Assembly: GCA_934408705.1 (NCBI GenBank)
Contig: CAKRVL010000024.1
Coordinates: 1 to 30,454 of the forward strand
DNA from: an uncultured Blautia sp.
Lineage (GTDB): Bacteria > Bacillota > Clostridia > Lachnospirales > Lachnospiraceae
Direction: 5' to 3'
DNA: 30,454 nucleotides
How positions within the stretch are numbered: position 1 is the first letter of the stretch; each line of letters begins with the position of its first letter. The position numbers were made by a program, and so were the translations under genes. The notes below the pieces were generated by a model. That model was given only the letters and a program-made list of their open reading frames with translations, was not told where the DNA came from and did not search any database. This document shows, piece after piece, positions 23,911-30,454 of the stretch.

Positions 23911-25335
23911 GTGAGAATCTGTCTGGTTTTGGAAGGATGTTATCCTTATGTATATGGTGGTGTTTCCACCTGGATGCATCAGTATATTAATCAGATGCAG
24001 GAGCATGAATTTGTGCTCTGGGTCATAGGGGCAAATGCAGAAAAAAGGGGAAAATTTGTCTATGAACTTCCAAAGAATGTGGTTGAGGTTTACGAGGTTT
24101 TTCTGGATGATGCCCTAAAAGTAAAAGAAAAGGGAAAAATGTCCCATGTTTTTTCAGAAAAAGAATTAAAAAGCTTAAGTGAGCTGATGCAGATGGGAAG
24201 ACCGGACTGGGAGACTTTGTTTTCCCTGTATCATGACAAACACTTAAATCCTATGGCTTTTTTGAAAAGCGAGACGTTCCTGAATCTTCTTATGAAAATC
24301 TGTCAGGAGCAATATCCGTATATTGCGTTTGCAGATGCATTTCATACTATGCGCTCCATGCTTCTTCCCGTACTGTATCTTATGGGAAGTGAGGTTCCAG
24401 AGGCAGACGTATATCACGCCATATGTACCGGCTATGGCGGACTTCTGGCCTGTCTTGGGGGTTATGTATACAAAAAAGATGTTCTTCTTACCGAACATGG
24501 AATTTATACAAGAGAAAGAGAGGAAGAGATTATTCGTGCCAAATGGGTGGCTTCATCTTTTAAGAAACAATGGATTTCCTTCTTTTATATGCTGTCAGAT
24601 ATGATCTATCAAAGGTCATTTCGTGTAACCAGTCTTTTTACAAATGCGATGCGGACCCAAATCCAGATGGGATGCTCCCCTAAAAAGTGCAGAGTAATTG
24701 AAAACGGCATCGATTATGACAGGCTGTCAGGAATTCCCCTGAAAGAGGAAAATGACTGGGTGGATATAGGGGCGGTGGTAAGGCTTGCGCCTATCAAGGA
24801 TATCAAGACTATGATCTATGCTTTTTTTGAGTTGTCTGCCCATGTGAAAAATGTGCGCCTTCATATTATGGGAGGTGTTGACGATGAGGAATATGCGCAG
24901 GAATGCTATGAGCTGGTAAAACAGCTGAGGTTGGAAAATATTATTTTTACGGGGCGGGTGGATATTGTAAAATATATGGAAAAACTGGATTTTACCATTC
25001 TTACCAGTATTTCAGAAGGGCAGCCTTTGTCTGTTCTGGAGTCCTTTGCTGCAAGGCGTCCCTGTGTTACCACAGATGTGGGATGCTGCCGGGAACTTCT
25101 GGAGGGAAAGGAAGAGGATATGTACGGCAAGGCTGGGTATTACGTACCGCCTATGTACCGTGACGGACTGGCTCTTGCTATGGAGAAGATGTGTGAATCC
25201 AGAAGCAGACGGCTTCGCATGGGCCAAAATGGCCAGAATCGTGTAAATGCTTATTATAGGCAGGAGCGTATGATCCGTCTGTATCGGGAGCTGTATGAGG
25301 AGGTGATGAAAAAGAATGGCTGGAATCGGATTTGA
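23911..25335 (+). CDS. pelF: PelF glycosyltransferase
   Basis: 474 residues starting at GTG with AAGGAG 7 nt upstream. A GT4-type fold: an N-terminal Rossmann domain with LEGCYPYVYGGVSTWMHQ (7-24), typical of PelF; LLTEHGIYTRER in the middle; a nucleotide-sugar domain with VRLAPIKDIKTMI; and the EX7E pair Glu369/Glu377 in SEGQPLSVLE. PelF is the cytosolic polymerase using UDP-sugars (UDP-GlcNAc/UDP-GalNAc in studied systems). No signal or membrane segment. It follows the deacetylase by 37 bp and overlaps pelG by 20 bp. Confidence 0.92.
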   Translation: MRICLVLEGCYPYVYGGVSTWMHQYINQMQEHEFVLWVIGANAEKRGKFVYELPKNVVEVYEVFLDDALKVKEKGKMSHVFSEKELKSLSELMQMGRPDWETLFSLYHDKHLNPMAFLKSETFLNLLMKICQEQYPYIAFADAFHTMRSMLLPVLYLMGSEVPEADVYHAICTGYGGLLACLGGYVYKKDVLLTEHGIYTREREEEIIRAKWVASSFKKQWISFFYMLSDMIYQRSFRVTSLFTNAMRTQIQMGCSPKKCRVIENGIDYDRLSGIPLKEENDWVDIGAVVRLAPIKDIKTMIYAFFELSAHVKNVRLHIMGGVDDEEYAQECYELVKQLRLENIIFTGRVDIVKYMEKLDFTILTSISEGQPLSVLESFAARRPCVTTDVGCCRELLEGKEEDMYGKAGYYVPPMYRDGLALAMEKMCESRSRRLRMGQNGQNRVNAYYRQERMIRLYRELYEEVMKKNGWNRI

Positions 25336-26776
25336 ACTGAAAAAACTGTTTCAGAAATCAGGACTTTTTGCCTCCTTCAGAGCCTACGGATATGCGGGGG
25401 TGGTGTGTACCGGTCCTATGCTTCTTGGAATCCTGCTGCTTCTTGGAGTGATGTATCTCTGTGATAAAACAGGAGGCAGCAGGCATAGCCGGGAGCTGCT
25501 TGTGTGTATGATCACTTACACTCTTTTGTTTTCCCTGACAGTTACCAGTTTTTTGTCCATGGTAGTGACAAGGTTTATTGCAGATATGTTATATGAGGAA
25601 AAATATGACATGATTTTACCTTCTTTCTGGGGATCTTCAGGAATCATGCTGGCAGCTGGGGGGATTATGTACGGGATTTTCCTTGTTTTTTCCGGGGCGG
25701 GACTAGTGGATGGTCTTTTGTGTCTGTGGCTTTTTGGAGAGCTGATCGTTACCTGGAATGCAATGAGTTATCTTACTGCAATCAAGGACTACAGAGGAAT
25801 CCTGCTGTCTTTTACAGCTTCCATTGTGCTTACCTTTTTATCAGGCTGGCTCCTGTTAAGGCTTGGAATTCCCCATGTGGAAGCACTTTTACTTGCAGTT
25901 GTGATCGGTTACGGGGTAATGCTTTTGTGGGACGTAATTCTTTTATACCAGTATTTTCCACAGGGAGAAAAGGGCACTTTTCTTTTTCTCAGATGGGTGG
26001 ATCAGTTTCTGCCCCTTGCATTTACAGGACTTTTTATTAATATTGGTTTGTTTGCTCATCTTGTGATCATGTGGATCGGACCGCTTCAGGTGAAGGTGCA
26101 GGGACTTTTTGTGGGTGCGCCCTATCACGATGTGCCTGCTCTTGCAGCGTTTCTTACGATTCTGGTAACTACGGTAAATTTTGTGGTTTCTGTGGAAGTA
26201 AATTTTTATCCGAAATACAAAAACTATTACAGTTTATTTAATGATAAAGGCGCTGTGGGGGATATTAAACAGGCAGGAGAAGAAATGAGAAAGGTGTTGA
26301 ACGTGGAATTAAAATACACGGCCTTAAAGCAGCTTCTTGCTACGGCACTGGCTATTTCTCTGGGCGGAGTGATTCTGGAATACCTGCCCCTTGGTTTTAA
26401 TGACCTTATGGAAGGATATTTCAGAACTCTTTGTGTAGGCTACGGAATTTATGCAGTGGCAAATACCATGCTTCTATTACTGTTATATTTTACAGATTAT
26501 AAAGGAGCCCTGACTGCTTCCGGGTGTTTTGCAGGAGGAACTGTGATATTTACGGTAATTTCCCTGTTTTTTCCAAAGGTATATTATGGCTTTGGATTTT
26601 TGGCAGGCAGTGCGTTGTTTTTTCTGCTTGCAGTATTTCGCCTGGACTATTACACAAAGCGGCTGCCCTATTATATTTTGAGTGTGCAGCCTGTTGTGAT
26701 ACAGGAGAAAACAGGAAAGTTTTCCAGGCTTGGTTATTTTCTCAGTGAAAAACTGGAAAGGAGTCAGAAAAAGTGA
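25316..26776 (+). CDS. pelG: PelG polytopic export protein
   Basis: 486 residues with about 12 hydrophobic segments. The N-terminal MAGIGFELKKLF is diagnostic of PelG, and the MOP-flippase-like organisation fits. PelG moves the growing polymer through the membrane together with PelF. The start is well supported: AGGAGGTGAT, a 10-base match to the 16S anti-Shine-Dalgarno, lies 8 nt before the ATG inside the end of pelF, so the two are translationally coupled. It overlaps the CotH gene by 4 nt. Confidence 0.92.
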   Translation: MAGIGFELKKLFQKSGLFASFRAYGYAGVVCTGPMLLGILLLLGVMYLCDKTGGSRHSRELLVCMITYTLLFSLTVTSFLSMVVTRFIADMLYEEKYDMILPSFWGSSGIMLAAGGIMYGIFLVFSGAGLVDGLLCLWLFGELIVTWNAMSYLTAIKDYRGILLSFTASIVLTFLSGWLLLRLGIPHVEALLLAVVIGYGVMLLWDVILLYQYFPQGEKGTFLFLRWVDQFLPLAFTGLFINIGLFAHLVIMWIGPLQVKVQGLFVGAPYHDVPALAAFLTILVTTVNFVVSVEVNFYPKYKNYYSLFNDKGAVGDIKQAGEEMRKVLNVELKYTALKQLLATALAISLGGVILEYLPLGFNDLMEGYFRTLCVGYGIYAVANTMLLLLLYFTDYKGALTASGCFAGGTVIFTVISLFFPKVYYGFGFLAGSALFFLLAVFRLDYYTKRLPYYILSVQPVVIQEKTGKFSRLGYFLSEKLERSQKK

Positions 26777-28554
26777 AAAAATATAGAAAACTAGCATGTA
26801 TTCTTGCCGGGAGTATGATCATTTCCCTGTGCACAGGCTGTATCGGAACGACAGAGACTGTGACTGAAGAGGAGAAGGAGAGTACAGAAGAGTCCCGGAA
26901 AGTAAAAAAGGCAGATAGCCAGGAAATCGATCAGGTTCATTTGCGGGATAAAGACAGTCTTTATGAGAACGATGAAGAAACCAGCGTGGTTACCATGTAT
27001 CTGACTGTTTCAAAAGGGAATTCTTCAGAAAATACAGACCATACCTGGCAGGAAATTAACAGCTATTCCACTTATGATTATGATGAGATGGGAGTAGAAC
27101 GGTATCAGACAGCTGCACTTTTACAGGTGGGAGATGAGAATGGTCCCGTGGAAGGAATGGTAGGATATGGTGAAAATGTTCCCAATGCCACGGTACAGAT
27201 CCGTGGACAGACTTCAAGCCGAAATGCCCAGAAAAACTATAAGATCGAACTGAAGAAGAATAAAGGGACTTGGCGCGGGCAGAGAACCATTAATTTGAAC
27301 AAGCATATGACTGAAGGAATGCGCTTCCGAAATAAGCTTGCGTATGATCTGCTGAAAGGCATTCCGCAGCTGATCAGTCTGAGAACCCAGTTTGTACATT
27401 TGTATGTAAAAGACACTACGGACGGTTCTGCTGACAGTGAATTTGAGGATTATGGCCTGTATACACAGGTAGAACAGTTAAATAAGACAGGGTTGAAGAA
27501 TCACGGGCTGGATTCCAATGGACAGTTGTACAAAATAAACTATTTTGAATTTTACAGAAATGAAGATGTAATAAAGCTTCAGAGTGATCCAACCTATGAC
27601 AGCGCTGCTTTTGAGGAACTTTTGGAAATCAAAGGAAATACAGATAACAGTAAGCTGATCCAAATGCTGGATGCGGTGAATGACTATAGTATCCCTATTG
27701 ATAAAATTCTGGAAGACTATTTTGATGAAGAAAATCTCACATATTGGATGGGATTCCAGATATTGATGGAAAATGTGGATACCCAGAATCGAAATATGTA
27801 TTTGTACAGCCCGCTGAATTCGGATACCTGGTATTTTATCCCTTGGGATAATGATAACTGTCTGATGCGGTCAGAATATAATATGACTGGTTTTAGTGAT
27901 CATAAAAGCTGGGAATCTGGCATCAGCAACTATTGGGGAAATTTATTATTCCAGAGATGCCTGAAATCAGATCATTTTCGGCAAAAGCTGGATGAAGCGA
28001 TTCTGGATCTGAAAGAGTATCTCAGTAAGGAGAGAATGAGTACTATGGTCGAAAAGTATAAGGACGTGGTGAAGCCCTATCTTTACGAGATGCCTGATGA
28101 GTTTTATGCACCCCTTACCAGCGAACAGTATGATGAGATTGCTGCTGCACTCCCAAAAGAAATAGAACAGAATTATCAGCTGTATGTCGAGAGTCTTAGT
28201 AAGCCTATGCCATTTTATATTGGTGTCCCTGAGACTGATGGTAAGAAAATGAAAATAACATGGGATCCTTCGTATTCCTTTGATGCGGAGGATATTACCT
28301 ATTCTGTGAAAATGGCAAAGGATTATCTGTTCCAGGATGTAATCTATTCACAGGAGGGCCTTCAGATCCCGGAGACTCAGGTTTCCCTTCCAGAAGCTGG
28401 TCAGTATTTCATCCGTGTGCGTGCGTTCAATGAAGAAGGAGACGCACAGGATGCCTTTGATTATTATGTTACTGATGAAGGGAAGCATTATGGTATGAGA
28501 TGTATCTATGTAACAGAGGACGGGCAGATCGAGGAAGACATTTATGAGGAATAA
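26773..28554 (+). CDS. CotH-kinase-family surface protein
   Basis: 593 residues starting at GTG (GTGA overlap with the pelG stop). The signal segment ends in SLCTGC (Cys23), an imperfect lipobox, so it may be a lipoprotein. After an acidic linker the CotH kinase domain (~125-420) shows VQIRGQTSS (142-149), KNYKIELKK, RFRNKLAYDLL, GLYTQVEQLNK and PWDNDN (357-362; Asp359 and Asp361 as metal/catalytic residues). CotH proteins are atypical protein kinases; spore-coat CotH phosphorylates coat proteins outside the cytoplasm. The last ~100 residues form a fibronectin- or Ig-like beta domain. Its place in a Pel operon suggests phosphorylation of a surface target linked to the polymer. Confidence 0.85.
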   Translation: MKKYRKLACILAGSMIISLCTGCIGTTETVTEEEKESTEESRKVKKADSQEIDQVHLRDKDSLYENDEETSVVTMYLTVSKGNSSENTDHTWQEINSYSTYDYDEMGVERYQTAALLQVGDENGPVEGMVGYGENVPNATVQIRGQTSSRNAQKNYKIELKKNKGTWRGQRTINLNKHMTEGMRFRNKLAYDLLKGIPQLISLRTQFVHLYVKDTTDGSADSEFEDYGLYTQVEQLNKTGLKNHGLDSNGQLYKINYFEFYRNEDVIKLQSDPTYDSAAFEELLEIKGNTDNSKLIQMLDAVNDYSIPIDKILEDYFDEENLTYWMGFQILMENVDTQNRNMYLYSPLNSDTWYFIPWDNDNCLMRSEYNMTGFSDHKSWESGISNYWGNLLFQRCLKSDHFRQKLDEAILDLKEYLSKERMSTMVEKYKDVVKPYLYEMPDEFYAPLTSEQYDEIAAALPKEIEQNYQLYVESLSKPMPFYIGVPETDGKKMKITWDPSYSFDAEDITYSVKMAKDYLFQDVIYSQEGLQIPETQVSLPEAGQYFIRVRAFNEEGDAQDAFDYYVTDEGKHYGMRCIYVTEDGQIEEDIYEE

Positions 28555-29272
28555 AAGCAGGGAAGCATTTCGAAATGAATGGAAATATCTGATCAGTACC
28601 AGTGAAAAAGAAATGCTCACTCTCAGGCTGAAGCCATTTTTGCGGCCGGATCCACATGCAGAGGAGCAGGGATATTATATCCGAAGTCTGTATTTTGATG
28701 ATTATTGGAACAGTGCTTATGAGGAAAAAGAAGCAGGTGTTCTTATGAGAAAAAAATACAGAATCCGGATTTATAACAATAATGACAAATTTATAAAATT
28801 AGAGCGAAAAAAGAAATTTGGCAGCTATATTTACAAAGAAAGTGCACCTCTTACCAGAGCGGAAGTGGAAAAAATCCTGAATGGAGAGTATGAATTTCTT
28901 CTTCGCAGCCAGTATCCACTTTGTCAGGAGTTTTATGTTGAGTGTACCTGCAATATGATGCGTCCAAGAACTATTGTGGATTATGACCGGGTACCATGGA
29001 TCATGGATGAGGGAACGGTGAGGATCACGTTTGATATGGACGTAAGGGCTGCTGTAGGCAGTTATGACATTTTTGACAGCACACTGCCTGCCTTATCGGT
29101 TCTGGAACCGGGAAAGCTGGTTATGGAAGTAAAATTCACTCAGATGCTGCCGCAGCTTTTGCGAGATATTCTGCCTCCGCCATCAGCGGAATTTACAGCA
29201 GTATCCAAGTATGTACTCTGTTATGAAAAAACGAGATACAGGAATGGCTTTGAGTATTGGTGTGAGACATAA
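28544..29272 (+). CDS. VTC-domain (polyphosphate-polymerase-like) protein
   Basis: 242 residues. It matches the VTC catalytic tunnel fold: YYIRSLYFDD (44-53), basic strands RKKYRIRIYN (69-78) and FIKLERKKK (83-91), RPRTIVDYDR (140-149), the acidic VMEVKF (193-198; Glu195) and SKYVLCYEK (221-229). In yeast Vtc4 this fold makes polyphosphate from ATP; bacterial VTC-like proteins are less well known. No signal or membrane helix, so cytoplasmic. The first codons overlap the CotH stop by 11 nt; the next gene (DUF4956) is the usual companion of bacterial VTC proteins. Confidence 0.88.
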   Translation: MRNKSREAFRNEWKYLISTSEKEMLTLRLKPFLRPDPHAEEQGYYIRSLYFDDYWNSAYEEKEAGVLMRKKYRIRIYNNNDKFIKLERKKKFGSYIYKESAPLTRAEVEKILNGEYEFLLRSQYPLCQEFYVECTCNMMRPRTIVDYDRVPWIMDEGTVRITFDMDVRAAVGSYDIFDSTLPALSVLEPGKLVMEVKFTQMLPQLLRDILPPPSAEFTAVSKYVLCYEKTRYRNGFEYWCET

Positions 29273-29319
29273 AAAAGAGAAATACAAGATTCAGACGAGA
29301 GAAAAGGGAGGATGCATTC

Positions 29320-29991
29320 ATGAGTGTAAAAGATGTGATAAAGAAGTCTGTATTGGAATCAGGAGTGTTTACTCAGTATGATATTCCGGGAATTATTGGT
29401 GCTTTGCTCGCAGCCCTTCTTCTGGGTGTACTGATCTATTTGGTGTACAGGAAGTTTTATGCGGGAGTTGTTTTTTCAAGAACATTTGCTGTTACCCTGG
29501 TGGGAATGACGGTGCTTACCTGTATGGTGACTTTGGCAATCAGTACGAATGTGGTAATCTCACTTGGTATGGTAGGAGCGTTGTCTATTGTCCGTTTCCG
29601 TACAGCAATTAAGGATCCTATGGATCTTTTGTATCTGTTCTGGGCAATCACCACAGGAATCACAGCGGGAGCGGGAATGTATGTCCTGGCGCTTCTTGCA
29701 GCTGTGATCATGATCCTGATGATCGTATTGTTTTATCACAAACAGCAGAATGGAAAAATCTATATTGCAGTGATCCATTACACAGGAGATCAGGCGGGAG
29801 ATGAAGTGATACGCTGCTTTGGAAAAAGAAAATATTTTATCAAATCCAAGACCATGCGAAAAGAAAAAACAGAGATGGCTGTAGAGTTATTCTGCAGGCA
29901 AAATGACATGGACTTTATGGAAAAAATCCGTAGTGTAGAAAACGTAGAGGATGTGACTCTGATTCAGTATAATGGAGAATATCACGGATGA
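29320..29991 (+). CDS. DUF4956 membrane protein
   Basis: 223 residues with about four to five hydrophobic segments in the first 145 residues, including the conserved SLGMVGALSIVRFRTAIKDP loop (~88-107), the signature of DUF4956. A cytoplasmic ferredoxin-like C-terminal domain follows (~146-220). The biochemical role is unknown; its regular pairing with VTC-domain proteins suggests that it couples the polymerase to the membrane or exports its product. GGGAGG lies 8 nt before the ATG. It overlaps the following gene by 4 nt. Confidence 0.85.
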   Translation: MSVKDVIKKSVLESGVFTQYDIPGIIGALLAALLLGVLIYLVYRKFYAGVVFSRTFAVTLVGMTVLTCMVTLAISTNVVISLGMVGALSIVRFRTAIKDPMDLLYLFWAITTGITAGAGMYVLALLAAVIMILMIVLFYHKQQNGKIYIAVIHYTGDQAGDEVIRCFGKRKYFIKSKTMRKEKTEMAVELFCRQNDMDFMEKIRSVENVEDVTLIQYNGEYHG

Positions 29992-30454
29992 AAAAAGTTC
30001 TGGCAGTGATGCCGTTGATTCTGATAGTCGTTCTGGCAGCTGGTGCAGGTTATCGGTGGTGGTCTTTGGGAAATGAAAGTAAAAAGCGCTTTCAGAAATC
30101 CCGGGAGATTTTTGGAAATCCGCTTATGGGATATGCACCAAGTGCCTGGCATGAGGAAGTACCAGAAGACATTTCCCTTTTGTATATGGATATTACCTGG
30201 GCTGAATTGGAACCAGAAGAAGGCGCTTATGCTTGGAATGACATAGAAGAGGAAAACCAGACAAAGAGATGGAAAGAAGAAGGCAGGCACATGATCCTGC
30301 GTTTTGTCTGTGACATTCCCGGTGATGAGAAACATATGGATATCCCAAAGTGGCTGTATGAGAAGACAGGGGGAGATGGAACCTGGTATGACGGTGAATA
30401 TGGAAAAGGATATTCCCCGGATTACAACAATGAGATTTTTATAGAAGAGCATGA
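29988..30454 (+). CDS. DUF4832/glycoside-hydrolase-like exported protein, 5' part only
   Basis: 155 codons are visible; the gene runs off the right edge. It starts at an ATG overlapping the DUF4956 stop. A signal anchor (~2-22, KKVLAVMPLILIVVLAAGAG) is followed by NPLMGYAPSAW, then SLLYMDITWAELEPEEGAYAWN and RFVCDIPG, typical of the N-terminal TIM-barrel part of proteins annotated DUF4832 or beta-galactosidase-like (clan GH-A). The catalytic residues would lie beyond the window. It may be a hydrolase that trims or releases the exopolysaccharide, taking the place of the hydrolase domain missing from the Gram-positive PelA. Confidence 0.7.
   Translation, partial: MKKVLAVMPLILIVVLAAGAGYRWWSLGNESKKRFQKSREIFGNPLMGYAPSAWHEEVPEDISLLYMDITWAELEPEEGAYAWNDIEEENQTKRWKEEGRHMILRFVCDIPGDEKHMDIPKWLYEKTGGDGTWYDGEYGKGYSPDYNNEIFIEEH

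Noticed and set aside
29982..30452. 156-codon minus-strand frame at the right edge
   Set aside because: The plus-strand frame has a start overlapping the previous stop, a signal anchor and hydrolase-like motifs; the antisense frame has none.
1..30454. tRNA, rRNA, CRISPR array, prophage or intact insertion sequence
   Set aside because: No cloverleaf, rRNA signature, regular repeat-spacer array, integrase or transposase was seen on either strand.

Overview
The window looks like a chromosomal segment of an anaerobic Firmicute, most likely a gut Lachnospiraceae (Blautia/Ruminococcus/Dorea-like). The signs are strong AGGAGG ribosome-binding sites with occasional TTG and GTG starts, sigma-A type promoters, U-rich intrinsic terminators, choline-binding-type repeats and NlpC/P60 cell-wall proteins, and families common in that group (DUF3825, zinc-dependent phospholipase C-like, BspA-type LRR, Gram-positive Pel). 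This assignment rests on gene content and style only; no search was run. I see no rRNA, tRNA, CRISPR array, phage or intact insertion sequence.

Layout. 1-471 is the 3' end of a gene for an SH3b-domain protein. 681-2033 (minus) is a secreted polysaccharide deacetylase with choline-binding-type repeats. 2308-3030 is a zinc-dependent phospholipase C-like protein. 3102-3264 is a non-coding multi-hairpin element that looks like a dispersed intergenic repeat. 3447-5642 is a secreted NlpC/P60 peptidoglycan hydrolase with a Pro/Thr/Glu linker and three C-terminal LQEL repeats. 5737-6375 (minus) is an isolated PduL-type phosphate acyltransferase.

6517-12474 is a tight five-gene operon: BspA-like LRR protein, VWA protein with a degenerate DUF2201-type metallopeptidase motif, MoxR-family AAA+ ATPase, membrane-anchored transglutaminase-like protein, and a DUF4203-like membrane protein with a charged tail. 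It looks like a MoxR-VWA chaperone module coupled to an envelope enzyme.

12589-15507 (minus) encodes dTDP-sugar synthesis in transcription order rfbA-rfbB-rfbD; the epimerase gene rfbC is absent. Directly upstream lies a MerR regulator fused to a SAM methyltransferase (15634-16830, minus). A perfect dyad inside a 19-bp promoter spacer sits between it and rfbA, as expected of a MerR-type operator. 17130-17870 is a DUF3825-like protein preceded by two exact 9-bp direct repeats. 18004-18729 is an unrecognised single-pass membrane protein. 18809-18931 (minus) is a remnant of an ABC transporter permease.

The right third (19040-30454, open at the right edge) is a Gram-positive Pel-type exopolysaccharide operon: pelD, pelE, a PelA-like deacetylase, pelF and pelG. 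It continues with little or no spacing into a CotH-kinase protein, a VTC (polyphosphate-polymerase-like) protein, a DUF4956 membrane protein and the start of a DUF4832/glycoside-hydrolase-like secreted protein. PelD is unusual: a degenerate SDR (sugar-nucleotide epimerase-like) domain is fused in front of the membrane, GAF and degenerate GGDEF domains, and the GGDEF domain keeps an RxxD c-di-GMP inhibitory-site motif. The predicted picture is a c-di-GMP-controlled synthase (PelF, PelG, PelD, PelE) whose polymer is deacetylated outside the membrane, with an accessory CotH-VTC-DUF4956-hydrolase set that may modify or anchor it. This extended Pel locus is the best candidate here for an incompletely described system.
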